NCBI GenBank assembly: GCA_013297575.1
Contig: JAAFHO010000097.1
Span: forward strand, 1 to 12,341
From: Chitinophagales bacterium
GTDB taxonomy: Bacteria > Bacteroidota > Bacteroidia > Chitinophagales > Saprospiraceae
Direction: 5' to 3'
Length of the DNA: 12,341 nucleotides
Part shown: in pieces, positions 5,821 to 12,341 of the stretch
Position numbering within the stretch: position 1 is the stretch's first letter
Layout of the letters: each line of letters starts with the position of its first letter
Translations under genes and position numbers: made by a program
The notes under the pieces: model-generated
Seen by the model: only the letters and a program-made list of their open reading frames with translations
What the model was told of the DNA's origin: nothing
The model's database searches: none

Positions 5821-8538
5821 TTAGTTAAAACCACTGTCAGGTTTGGGTGCTGGTTTTTTAGGTGTCACTGGAGGTTTTGTACCGGGTACTGTGGCTGGAG
5901 GTGTTTTAGTCCCTGTGCCTCCTCCATTTTGTGGCGTAGGCGGTGTTGGTGTCTGACCATCACCCCAACCTGAGTCTGCTCCGCCTAAGCCTTCTTCATC
6001 AAAAGTGCCGCCGGAAGGGGATGCCGAATCTTGAATTGGGTTACAGTTCATGTCAGGCAATGCTCCTGCGGGCAGTTTGAATTTTGCGTTTATATCAAAA
6101 CCGCTCGTTTTGTCCTGCTCCAATCTTTTTACAAAATCGGCGAAAATAGGGCGTGCCATACGTGCACCTTGGCCGTCTTCGAGGGAATTGAAACGGATCC
6201 AGCGGTCTTCACCACCTACCCATGTTCCTACCACAAGGCGCGGCGTAATACCCATAAACCAGCCGTCGGAATAGTCGTTGGTGGTACCAGTTTTACCGCC
6301 TACTTGTGATTTGAGTTGATTAATACCCGGAGCCCCTTTTACATTATATTGCAACATTTGGTTGAGCATATAATTGGCTGTTTGTGGTAATGCCTGGTGC
6401 TCTTCGGGTGTTGATCGGTAAATCACTTTGCCATTTTTATCTTTGATTTCACGGATGACACTAGGGCGGTTATACACCCCATTATTGGCAAAAGCAGTAT
6501 AGGCACCGGCCATTTGCCAAACAGTAAGATCGGCAGAACCCAAGCAGATGGTAGGCGAATTAGGCAGACCTGCAGGATCAATCCCCATATTATTGAGCAT
6601 ATCAAAAACAGGCTCTGTGCTTCCCATTTGTTTCATCAGATAAGCACTTACCGAATTGATAGAATTTTTCAATGCCTCTTTCAACGTCACCAATTTATAT
6701 GAATAGGTACCCGTAGAATTTTTTGGTGTCCAATCTTGTCCATGTTTAAAATTTTGATAATAAGCAGGGATCGTCACGGGCATATCATATACTTGAAAAC
6801 AAGGTGTTAGGTTTTGCTGAGCAATGGCCGTACCATAAATAAACGGCTTAAAAGTAGAACCTACTTGCCGTGGTGTGCGTATATGGTCAAACTGGAAATG
6901 TTTAAAATTAATACCGCCTACCCATGCTTTCACCTCTGAAGTGGTAGGATCGATAGCCAAAATACCCGATTGTAGAAACATCCTGTGGTATTTGAGGCTA
7001 TCCATTGGCGACATAAACGTATCTTTTTCCAATTTTGGAGCACTCCATGAGAATACGCGCATGGGTACTTTGGTAGCATATACTTTTTTCACTGTTGATT
7101 GTAAAGAAGTCCATTGTTTTTTCAATTCAGGCCAATATTTGCTATCCATTATTTTTCGGCAGCCGGTTGCCTGATCGATTGTTACTAGTTTTTTTGCCAG
7201 TTTTTTACTGATTGAGCCACTTTTTTTCTCTTCTTCGAGCATATTGACGATATCATCATCGCTAGGTTCAAAATTATAGGCTGTTTGAATATCGTCGATT
7301 ATTTTTTGGAGGGCATTATTGCGTAGGCCGCGGTACCGTTCCCCAGTAAAGATCAGCGATTGTAAACTTTCTTGGCGCTGTTTGATTTCATCATCTTTAG
7401 TGTCGGATCCTTTGTATGTCCATGGATCGCGCCCTTTCCACACCGAAAACAACCGGGTTTGTATTTTTTTCATGTGCCCCTGCATTGCTGCTTCGGCATG
7501 TTGCTGATACACCGGATCAATGGTCGTATATATTTTTAGTCCGTCTTTAAAAATATTATAACTTGTACCATCAGATTTTAGGCATTCTGGCAAATTGAGT
7601 ATGGCTTTTACATCCTTTTTTAATTCTGCGCAAAGGTAGGGTGCCTTATCTTCAGAGTAAGAAAGCCGTTTAAACTTACTCATATCCAAAGGTTTTAGTT
7701 TTAGTTTATCGTACTCTTCTTGTGATATATGACCTGCATACCGCATTTGAGACAAAACAATCATGCGGCGTTTGATACATCGTTCTGGGCGTGCAATAGG
7801 GTTGTAGCGCGAAGGATTTTGCAACATACCTACCAACATGGCTGCATCTTCTTTTTTAAGTTTATCGGGTGCAACACCAAAATAAATTTCTGCGGCAGCA
7901 CGGATTCCATAAGCATTATTGACAAAATTGGCTTGATTGAGGTACATTGCAATGATTTCCTGCTTGGTGTAGCCTTTTTCTAGTTTTACGGCAGTTATCC
8001 ATTCCCGCAGTTTGCGGTAGAGCAGTGCAAATGCTTTTTCAAAAGTACCCATACCTTCAAATTCGCGATCAGAATACAGCATTTTGGCTAATTGCTGGGT
8101 AATTGTGGAGCCACCACCCGCGCTTTGGTCTTGTAGTAATACGGTTCTGACCAATACCCTTCCAATTGCACGTGCATCAATACCGCAATGGTTATAAAAA
8201 CGCTCATCTTCGGTACTTACCAATGCTTTCTCCAGCCAAGGAGACAATTCATTAAAGGTGGCTGGCACCCTATTTTGAATAAAAAAACGGCCCAAAACTT
8301 CATTGTTATTGGCGAGTACTTCACTTGCCAATTTACTTTTAGGATCTTCCAATTCTCGAAAAGAAGGAATACCCGTAAAATTAATAACGATAAATAAGGC
8401 AGCAATGCCAAATATTATGGCGTAGAGCAAGCCCCAAGTCCAGCGCACCAATTTTTTATAGATTGGCATGCGTTGTTCTTGTAGTTGGGCTTTTAAAGAT
8501 ATTAACCCGCGAGGTTCGGGGAGACCTGACTGTGTCAT
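5821..8538 (-). CDS. Class A penicillin-binding protein (PBP1A-type transglycosylase/transpeptidase)
   Basis: A 905-aa bifunctional peptidoglycan synthase anchored in the inner membrane with the catalytic part in the periplasm. Order: a cytoplasmic tail (1-31), one membrane helix (about 33-53), the GT51 glycosyltransferase domain with STEDERFYNH (catalytic Glu110) and GGGSTITQQLAKM (141-153), a KQEIIAMYLN motif (192-201), a lysine-rich linker of about 150 residues (350-500), then the transpeptidase with nucleophile motif STFK (Ser561, Lys564), SIN (626-628) and KTGT (749-752). The C-terminal 65 residues are a low-complexity Pro/Gly/Thr tail. Start ATG 8538; ATG at codon 24 (8469) would also keep the helix. 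The gene lies 49 bp after the AhpD-like gene and 38 bp before the penicillin acylase gene. All catalytic residues are intact, so it should be active. Confidence 0.96.
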   Translation of the reverse strand: MTQSGLPEPRGLISLKAQLQEQRMPIYKKLVRWTWGLLYAIIFGIAALFIVINFTGIPSFRELEDPKSKLASEVLANNNEVLGRFFIQNRVPATFNELSPWLEKALVSTEDERFYNHCGIDARAIGRVLVRTVLLQDQSAGGGSTITQQLAKMLYSDREFEGMGTFEKAFALLYRKLREWITAVKLEKGYTKQEIIAMYLNQANFVNNAYGIRAAAEIYFGVAPDKLKKEDAAMLVGMLQNPSRYNPIARPERCIKRRMIVLSQMRYAGHISQEEYDKLKLKPLDMSKFKRLSYSEDKAPYLCAELKKDVKAILNLPECLKSDGTSYNIFKDGLKIYTTIDPVYQQHAEAAMQGHMKKIQTRLFSVWKGRDPWTYKGSDTKDDEIKQRQESLQSLIFTGERYRGLRNNALQKIIDDIQTAYNFEPSDDDIVNMLEEEKKSGSISKKLAKKLVTIDQATGCRKIMDSKYWPELKKQWTSLQSTVKKVYATKVPMRVFSWSAPKLEKDTFMSPMDSLKYHRMFLQSGILAIDPTTSEVKAWVGGINFKHFQFDHIRTPRQVGSTFKPFIYGTAIAQQNLTPCFQVYDMPVTIPAYYQNFKHGQDWTPKNSTGTYSYKLVTLKEALKNSINSVSAYLMKQMGSTEPVFDMLNNMGIDPAGLPNSPTICLGSADLTVWQMAGAYTAFANNGVYNRPSVIREIKDKNGKVIYRSTPEEHQALPQTANYMLNQMLQYNVKGAPGINQLKSQVGGKTGTTNDYSDGWFMGITPRLVVGTWVGGEDRWIRFNSLEDGQGARMARPIFADFVKRLEQDKTSGFDINAKFKLPAGALPDMNCNPIQDSASPSGGTFDEEGLGGADSGWGDGQTPTPPTPQNGGGTGTKTPPATVPGTKPPVTPKKPAPKPDSGFN

Positions 8539-8587
8539 GTTATATGATATAGTTTTTTGACTGTATATTGATTTTAAGGGAAGTAGT

Positions 8588-8941
8588 TTATCCTTTTTCG
8601 GCTTCTACGAGTAATTGCTCCCAATACTCCACAGCACGGCGTGTATGAGGGATACATATAGAACCTCCTACCATATTTGCCACTGCGAATATTTCAAAAA
8701 TTTGATCGGTATTGATACCTAATTCGTGGCATTTACCCAAGTGGTACTTGATGCAATCGTCGCAGCGCAATACCATTGAAGCCACCAAGCCAAGCATTTC
8801 CTTGGTTGGTACATCTAATGCGCCCTCTTGGTATGTTTGGTTATCAAGACTCCAAAATCGCTTGATTACTTTGTTGTCGTGTGCCAAAATGCGCTCGTTC
8901 ATGCGTGCGCGATAATCGTTGAACTCTTCTACTATGCTCAT
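8588..8941 (-). CDS. Carboxymuconolactone decarboxylase / AhpD-like family protein
   Basis: A 117-aa cytoplasmic protein of the AhpD-like fold. The catalytic pattern Glu48-x11-Cys60-Asp-Asp-Cys63-x3-His67 is complete and matches the redox site of AhpD, in which the CxxC pair reduces peroxides or regenerates a peroxiredoxin with help from the Glu/His proton relay. This favours a thiol peroxidase or reductase role over true gamma-carboxymuconolactone decarboxylation. An N-terminal extension of about 40 residues (rich in Asp, Glu, Arg) precedes the domain. It starts 3 bp after the stop codon of the ATE-like gene and is followed 49 bp later by the PBP gene, so it is almost surely co-transcribed. 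No ahpC or peroxiredoxin gene is in the window. Exact substrate unknown. Confidence 0.9.
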   Translation of the reverse strand: MSIVEEFNDYRARMNERILAHDNKVIKRFWSLDNQTYQEGALDVPTKEMLGLVASMVLRCDDCIKYHLGKCHELGINTDQIFEIFAVANMVGGSICIPHTRRAVEYWEQLLVEAEKG

Positions 8942-8944
8942 GTG

Positions 8945-9700
8945 TCAAAATCCATTGAAAGGTTCGGGTAATTCCCAATCAGCACGCCAGTCACGTACGG
9001 GCATACGATCAAGTGGATACCAATTACCCCACCAATCAAAATATTCTAAATTGTGAAAGTTTAATTTATAATCAAATTCGCTGGGTAAGTCATAAACAAA
9101 CCCAGGGTAATAATAATCCAAGTCAAGTTGTTGTGCGTACATAATTTCCAACAACATCGTAAAAGTGCCAAGGCTGCGGTTCGCATATTCATTATCAAAT
9201 ACACCGTAGTTGCCAGCCATAGATTTTTGCCCAATATGGAAAAAACTAGATGCGATATGCTGTTTGTTTCCTGTAAATACATCAAATTCATAACCATCAC
9301 AGGGCATAATATGGCTCCATTGGCTAAAAAAACCTTCGATCATTTGAGGGCGATTGTGCCTAAATCGCTCAGCATGGGCATGAAACAAAAGGATGTGCTC
9401 CCGACAAATGCGCAACGAGCGGCTCTGCACCACTAAGTCAATATTTTTGCGTAAACACTTGCGTTGGCTTTTGCTAAAATGGAAATCTTTGAGTTTAATA
9501 CGCAATAAAATAACTCGACAGGGCTGTCCACGCCATTCCCAAAGGTTGCGCCGAAACAACAAATCAGACCAATAACACCACCCATCTTCGCAAAAACGAT
9601 CGAAAACGGCTGGATCTAAGGGCTGCATTGGGACATAATCTTCAATGGATGCTGGGTTAAAAGAGATGTCCTTAAAAATAGATAATTGGCGTGCTTGCAT
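8945..9700 (-). CDS. Arginyl/leucyl-tRNA-protein transferase-like protein (ATE/Bpt family, divergent)
   Basis: A 251-aa cytoplasmic protein. ATE/Bpt enzymes add Arg or Leu from aminoacyl-tRNA to protein N-termini to mark them for degradation (N-end rule). Family features, numbered from the ATG at 9700: FCEDGWCYWSD (36-46, where homologues have the G-[FW]-R-R-S-G stretch), then RIKLKDFHFSKSQRKCLRKN (67-86, matching the V-x-x-F-x-x-S-R-S-Q-R-R block), RSLGTFTMLLEI (175-186), YYYPGFVYD (196-204) and DYKLNFHNLEYF (210-221). The usual N-terminal C-x-Y-L-P element and the C-x-x-C-x-x-C cluster are missing; only Cys61 remains near that place. A TTG at 9712 could add four residues. It is the first gene of a minus-strand operon, 3 bp before the AhpD-like gene. 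Homology is likely; activity is uncertain given the lost cysteines. Confidence 0.75.
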   Translation of the reverse strand: MQARQLSIFKDISFNPASIEDYVPMQPLDPAVFDRFCEDGWCYWSDLLFRRNLWEWRGQPCRVILLRIKLKDFHFSKSQRKCLRKNIDLVVQSRSLRICREHILLFHAHAERFRHNRPQMIEGFFSQWSHIMPCDGYEFDVFTGNKQHIASSFFHIGQKSMAGNYGVFDNEYANRSLGTFTMLLEIMYAQQLDLDYYYPGFVYDLPSEFDYKLNFHNLEYFDWWGNWYPLDRMPVRDWRADWELPEPFNGF

Positions 9701-9740
9701 ATTCTGTTGCAAATTTCGGTATAAGTACTCAAATTTCTAC

Positions 9741-9775
9741 TACTTTTGTCCCAAAATAATTTAATACTTCATTTG
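9741..9775 (+). promoter_or_regulatory. Candidate promoter elements upstream of carboxynorspermidine synthase
   Basis: TACTTTTG at 9741-9748 is a full match to the Bacteroidota -7 element TAnnTTTG, but no TTG lies at the expected -33 distance. Alternatively the TTG at 9746-9748 serves as a -33 element for TTCATTTG (9768-9775, one mismatch) with the canonical 19-base spacer. Either gives a leader of about 80-110 nt before the ATG at 9863. On the opposite strand, upstream of the ATE-like gene, only imperfect GAAATTTG boxes are visible. A weak nested inverted repeat (GTTTC 9795-9799 with GAAAC 9826-9830, and GACC/GGTC inside) lies in the leader. Confidence 0.4.
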
Positions 9776-9862
9776 TAAAAACTTAGCTGCTCCCGTTTCG
9801 ACCAAAAAAGGTCAAATTTTGATCTGAAACCGCTGGCCAAGTTTTCACCTTCATTTTTAACA

Positions 9863-11074
9863 ATGTCAAACAAAGTCCTCATTATCGGCGCAGGTGGCGT
9901 CGGACGGGTAGTTGCTTACAAATGTGCGCAACACCGCGATGTTTTTGGTGAGATTATGCTCGCCAGTAGAACCAAAAAGAAATGTGATGTAATTGCCGAA
10001 GCGATTCATCAGGCTTATGGTGGCCGAAAGATCAAAACGGCCAAACTCGACGCGGATGTGGTTGAACAAACCGTGGCACTGATCCACAAATTCAAGCCAG
10101 ATTTGGTCATCAATGTAGCACTCCCTTATCAAGATTTGCCGATCATGGATGCGTGCTTGGAAACAGGCACAAATTACATGGATACAGCCAATTATGAGCC
10201 AAAAGAAGAGGCAAAGTTTGAATATTCGTGGCAGTGGGCTTACCAAGAACGCTACAAGAAAAAAGGTATTTTAGCACTTTTGGGTTGCGGTTTTGATCCC
10301 GGTGTTACCAGTGTTTATGCGGCTTATGCCAAGAAACACTATTTTGATGAAATGCACGAATTGGATATCGTTGATGCCAATGCGGGTAGTCATGGAAAAG
10401 CATTCGCTACAAACTTTAACCCCGAAATTAATATCCGCGAAGTAACGCAACGCGGTAAATATTGGGAAAATGGCCAATGGGTAGAAACCGAGCCACACGA
10501 AATTTGGAAAGATATTGATTATCCTGAAATTGGGCCAAAACGTTCCTATTTGATTTTTCACGAAGAACTAGAAAGTTTGGTAAAGAATTTCCCAACTTTG
10601 CGTCGTGCCCGTTTTTGGATGACCTTTAGCGAAGAATACCTCACGCACCTGCGCGTGATCCAAAATATTGGTATGGCTGGCATCGAGCCTATTCGATATA
10701 AAGGTGTAGATATTGTTCCGCTTCAATTCCTAAAGGCAGTTTTGCCCAAACCAGAAGAACTTGGCGTGAACTATACAGGTTATACCAGTATTGGTAACCG
10801 TATAAAAGGAATCAAAGACGGTAAACCTCGCACCTATTATGTTTGGAATAATTGCTCGCACCGCGATGCTTACCTAGAGACAGGAACTCAGGGTGTAAGT
10901 TATACGACGGGTGTACCTGCCATGATTGGTGCACGCATGATCTTAGAAGGAAAATGGACTGGAAAAGGGGTGTTCAATGTAGAAGAATTTAACCCCGATC
11001 CGTTTATGGAGCGACTTACGTTGGATGGATTGCCGTGGCATGAAAAAGTCGATATTGCACTTGATATGGATTAA
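9863..11074 (+). CDS. Carboxynorspermidine synthase (saccharopine dehydrogenase family)
   Basis: A 403-aa NAD(P)H-dependent cytoplasmic enzyme that condenses aspartate beta-semialdehyde with a diamine (putrescine or diaminopropane) to make carboxyspermidine or carboxynorspermidine, the alternative polyamine route common in Bacteroidota. Seen: N-terminal Rossmann motif GAGGVGRV (residues 9-16), NVALPYQDLPIMDACLETG (84-102), YMDTANYEP (105-113), GCGFDPGVTSVYAAYA (141-156), and the C-terminal NNCSHRDAYLETGTQGVSYTTG (329-350) followed by VPAMIGARM. These agree better with carboxynorspermidine synthase than with lysine-pathway saccharopine dehydrogenase. Start ATG 9863 places the dinucleotide fold at the extreme N-terminus, as in the family. 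The gene is monocistronic: a divergent operon lies upstream and a terminator downstream. The decarboxylase partner (NspC) is not in the window. Confidence 0.9.
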   Translation: MSNKVLIIGAGGVGRVVAYKCAQHRDVFGEIMLASRTKKKCDVIAEAIHQAYGGRKIKTAKLDADVVEQTVALIHKFKPDLVINVALPYQDLPIMDACLETGTNYMDTANYEPKEEAKFEYSWQWAYQERYKKKGILALLGCGFDPGVTSVYAAYAKKHYFDEMHELDIVDANAGSHGKAFATNFNPEINIREVTQRGKYWENGQWVETEPHEIWKDIDYPEIGPKRSYLIFHEELESLVKNFPTLRRARFWMTFSEEYLTHLRVIQNIGMAGIEPIRYKGVDIVPLQFLKAVLPKPEELGVNYTGYTSIGNRIKGIKDGKPRTYYVWNNCSHRDAYLETGTQGVSYTTGVPAMIGARMILEGKWTGKGVFNVEEFNPDPFMERLTLDGLPWHEKVDIALDMD

Positions 11075-11090
11075 TATTAGCATCTTATTG

Positions 11091-11128
11091 AATTGTCGGG
11101 GCTGGAGTTGGCCCCGACAATTTCTTTA
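11091..11128 (+). terminator. Rho-independent terminator after carboxynorspermidine synthase
   Basis: A 12-bp perfect GC-rich stem (AATTGTCGGGGC at 11091-11102 with its complement at 11111-11122) and an 8-base loop are followed by TTCTTTAT. It begins 16 bp after the TAA stop. Stem strength and T-rich tail fit an intrinsic terminator on the plus strand. Confidence 0.88.
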
Positions 11129-11194
11129 TATTGGATAAGTGCTACTTTAACAAGGAGCATTTGAAAATATTACACCTATTTTGGTATTTCTTCC

Positions 11195-11202
11195 TATATT
11201 TG
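11195..11202 (+). promoter_or_regulatory. Candidate -7 promoter element upstream of the GWxTD gene
   Basis: TATATTTG is a full match to TAnnTTTG. It would start a transcript near 11207 with a leader of about 136 nt. A TTG at 11181 is too close (11-base spacer) and another at 11161 too far, so the -33 element is unclear. Confidence 0.4.
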
Positions 11203-11332
11203 CAATGAGAATAAGGCCATACTTTAGGCTTGGCTTATCATGTCTAACATAATCTGATGATTATCAATCGATTTGTCATTTGTGGCCATCATGCCACATC
11301 TCTATTCACTTAAAGCGGTGGATGCATCGCAA
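11203..11332 (+). other. Leader region with two small hairpins and a 15-codon ORF
   Basis: Between the candidate -7 boxes lie an ATG-initiated 15-codon ORF (11205-11252, MRIRPYFRLGLSCLT) and two short inverted repeats: ATAATC/GATTAT (11249-11254 with 11259-11264, overlapping the ORF's stop) and TGTGGC/GCCACA (11281-11286 with 11293-11298). No T-tract follows either hairpin. It may be an untranslated leader with incidental structure; I cannot match it to a known riboswitch. Confidence 0.25.
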
Positions 11333-11340
11333 CATTTTTG
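11333..11340 (+). promoter_or_regulatory. Alternative -7 element adjacent to the GWxTD start codon
   Basis: CATTTTTG, one base from TAnnTTTG, ends two bases before the ATG at 11343. It resembles the purE arrangement (CATCTTTG just before ATG). It could give a leaderless message, or be a chance match in T-rich sequence. Confidence 0.3.
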
Positions 11341-11342
11341 CT

Positions 11343-12341
11343 ATGAAGCACAAAACAATTAGACTCATTTTCGCAGTACTACTACTGTCCCATTCCTTAT
11401 CTGCATTAGACTTAGGCGTTTCTTATGCCATAATGGCCACCCCCGATGAGGGCTATGTAGAAGTTAATATCGAAATAGATCCTTTTACTATTTCATGGAA
11501 AGCCGTAGATAGTACTAGGTTCCAAGCAAGCGCAGACATCTTGATCTTGATAAAAAAAGGTGAAACCGTCGTGGCGTATGAGAAATACACCTTAAATAGT
11601 CCGATCTTATCGCATTATAGCAACTTGTTGGATGTAAAACGATTGGCTGTACCCAATGGCGACTACGAATTGGTGATTACAGCGGTGGACAAAATGCAGG
11701 AAAAGAATAAAGCAAAATATACTAAGTCGATCTCTGTTGCGCTTTCTAATCAATTGTTTATGACCGAGTTACAATTATTACGCGGTTTTAAGCAGGATAC
11801 TTCTGCGCATCCATTTGTGAAGAATGGATATTATTTAGAGCCGCTTCCTTTTAGTTTTTACGATAAAGAGGCTTCTGTATTGGCGTTTTATGCTGAAATT
11901 TATAACAGCAAAAATGTGATTACCGATCCCCAATATACCCTACGTTTTATTATAGAAAGAGATTTCAATAATGGTCAAACCCAGTTAGTATCGGCGGGTA
12001 ATCAAAAAAAACGCCCCTCTACTATTGATGCCGCTCTTGTTCAAATGGATATTTCCTTGTTAGAGACGGGCAATTATAAACTCACTGTAGAGTTGCGGAC
12101 TAAATCTAACGAACTATTGGCCACTAGAAATATATCATTCCAACGCGCTAACCCTTACTTAAATATTCCAGAGGTATCGCTTACTAAGGAGGCATTGAGT
12201 ACCCAGTTTGTACAAAAATTAGAAGAAAAAGACTTGCGGTATAGCCTTACAGCGCTTTCTCCTATTGTTGCGTTTGGTAATGAGCCGGAAGAATTAAAAA
12301 ATATATTAAAAGGCTCGGATATTGATGCCATGCGCTTTTTC
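11343..12341 (+). CDS. GWxTD domain-containing secreted protein, 3'-truncated by window edge
   Basis: An open frame of 333 codons from ATG 11343 to the window edge with no stop. Residues 1-21 (MKHKTIRLIFAVLLLSHSLSA) form a Sec signal peptide, probably cleaved after Ala21; there is no lipobox cysteine. The rest is beta-rich: a first sandwich-like region (about 22-130), a second (about 145-275) ending ALVQMDISLLETGNYKLTVE, then a helical start LRYSLTALSPIV followed by EPEELKNILKGSDIDAMRFF. That final pattern is how the GWxTD domain of Bacteroidota begins (a residue run before the F-x-x-F-W segment); the GWxTD motif itself would lie beyond the edge. The family is secreted, of unknown biochemical role. 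The upstream 220 bp hold candidate promoters and small hairpins. The identification rests on remembered family patterns, not on the defining motif. Confidence 0.7.
   Translation, partial: MKHKTIRLIFAVLLLSHSLSALDLGVSYAIMATPDEGYVEVNIEIDPFTISWKAVDSTRFQASADILILIKKGETVVAYEKYTLNSPILSHYSNLLDVKRLAVPNGDYELVITAVDKMQEKNKAKYTKSISVALSNQLFMTELQLLRGFKQDTSAHPFVKNGYYLEPLPFSFYDKEASVLAFYAEIYNSKNVITDPQYTLRFIIERDFNNGQTQLVSAGNQKKRPSTIDAALVQMDISLLETGNYKLTVELRTKSNELLATRNISFQRANPYLNIPEVSLTKEALSTQFVQKLEEKDLRYSLTALSPIVAFGNEPEELKNILKGSDIDAMRFF

Noticed and set aside
6031..8397. Several plus-strand open frames inside the PBP gene
   Set aside because: Antisense shadows of a fully intact class A PBP; no motifs and no promoter-like elements.
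9715..9725. Eleven-base match (TTCGGTATAAG) to the right arm of the hairpin at 3291-3301
   Set aside because: Matches of this length are expected by chance many times in a 12-kb AT-leaning window; the other arm is absent here.
9866..10561. Minus-strand open frames within carboxynorspermidine synthase
   Set aside because: Antisense to a gene whose conserved motifs cover the region.
1..12341. CRISPR arrays, tRNA or rRNA genes, transposases, toxin-antitoxin pairs or defence genes
   Set aside because: Looked for on both strands; no spaced repeats, tRNA-like cloverleaf, mobile-element genes or known defence motifs were found.

Overview
The window looks like an ordinary chromosomal stretch of a Bacteroidota bacterium, most likely from the Saprospiria/Chitinophagia side. 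This is inferred from the gene families: a GWxTD-type secreted protein, a DUF6438 lipoprotein, a GT87 mannosyltransferase-like protein with Bacteroidota-style motifs, and carboxynorspermidine synthase. It is supported by AT-leaning base composition, starts without Shine-Dalgarno sequences, and several matches to the Bacteroidota -7 promoter element TAnnTTTG. No tRNA, rRNA, CRISPR array, insertion sequence, integrase or phage gene is visible.

Layout. 1-504 (+) is the 3' part of a Sfp/HetI-type 4'-phosphopantetheinyl transferase, cut by the window edge. It converges on a minus-strand three-gene operon at 523-2757: a DUF6438 lipoprotein, a GT87 membrane glycosyltransferase and a GtrA-like membrane protein. 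The last two overlap and suggest a polyprenyl-phosphate-sugar glycan modification unit. Divergent from it is purE (2794-3261, +), separated by only 36 bp that hold two facing -7 boxes. A long perfect hairpin (3269-3308) lies between purE and the next convergent operon.

The second minus-strand operon runs from about 9700 down to 3311. It encodes an ATE/Bpt-like aminoacyl-tRNA-protein transferase lacking most of the usual cysteine cluster, an AhpD-like alkylhydroperoxidase-fold protein, a class A penicillin-binding protein (PBP1A) and a periplasmic penicillin-acylase-family Ntn hydrolase. Gaps are 3, 49 and 38 bp. The pairing of cell-wall synthase and amidohydrolase suggests envelope work, but the link to the first two genes is unknown.

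Divergent from this operon, across about 160 bp, is carboxynorspermidine synthase (9863-11074, +) for polyamine synthesis, ending in a good intrinsic terminator. A 220-bp leader follows with possible promoter elements and small hairpins, then the first 333 codons of a secreted GWxTD-domain protein that runs off the right edge.

Most genes are recognisable housekeeping or envelope families. I see no clear new defence or mobile system. The points most worth a second look are the degenerate ATE-like protein and its operon, the lipoprotein that ends in a protease-prodomain-like segment without a protease, the near-leaderless promoter arrangement, and the leader of the GWxTD gene.
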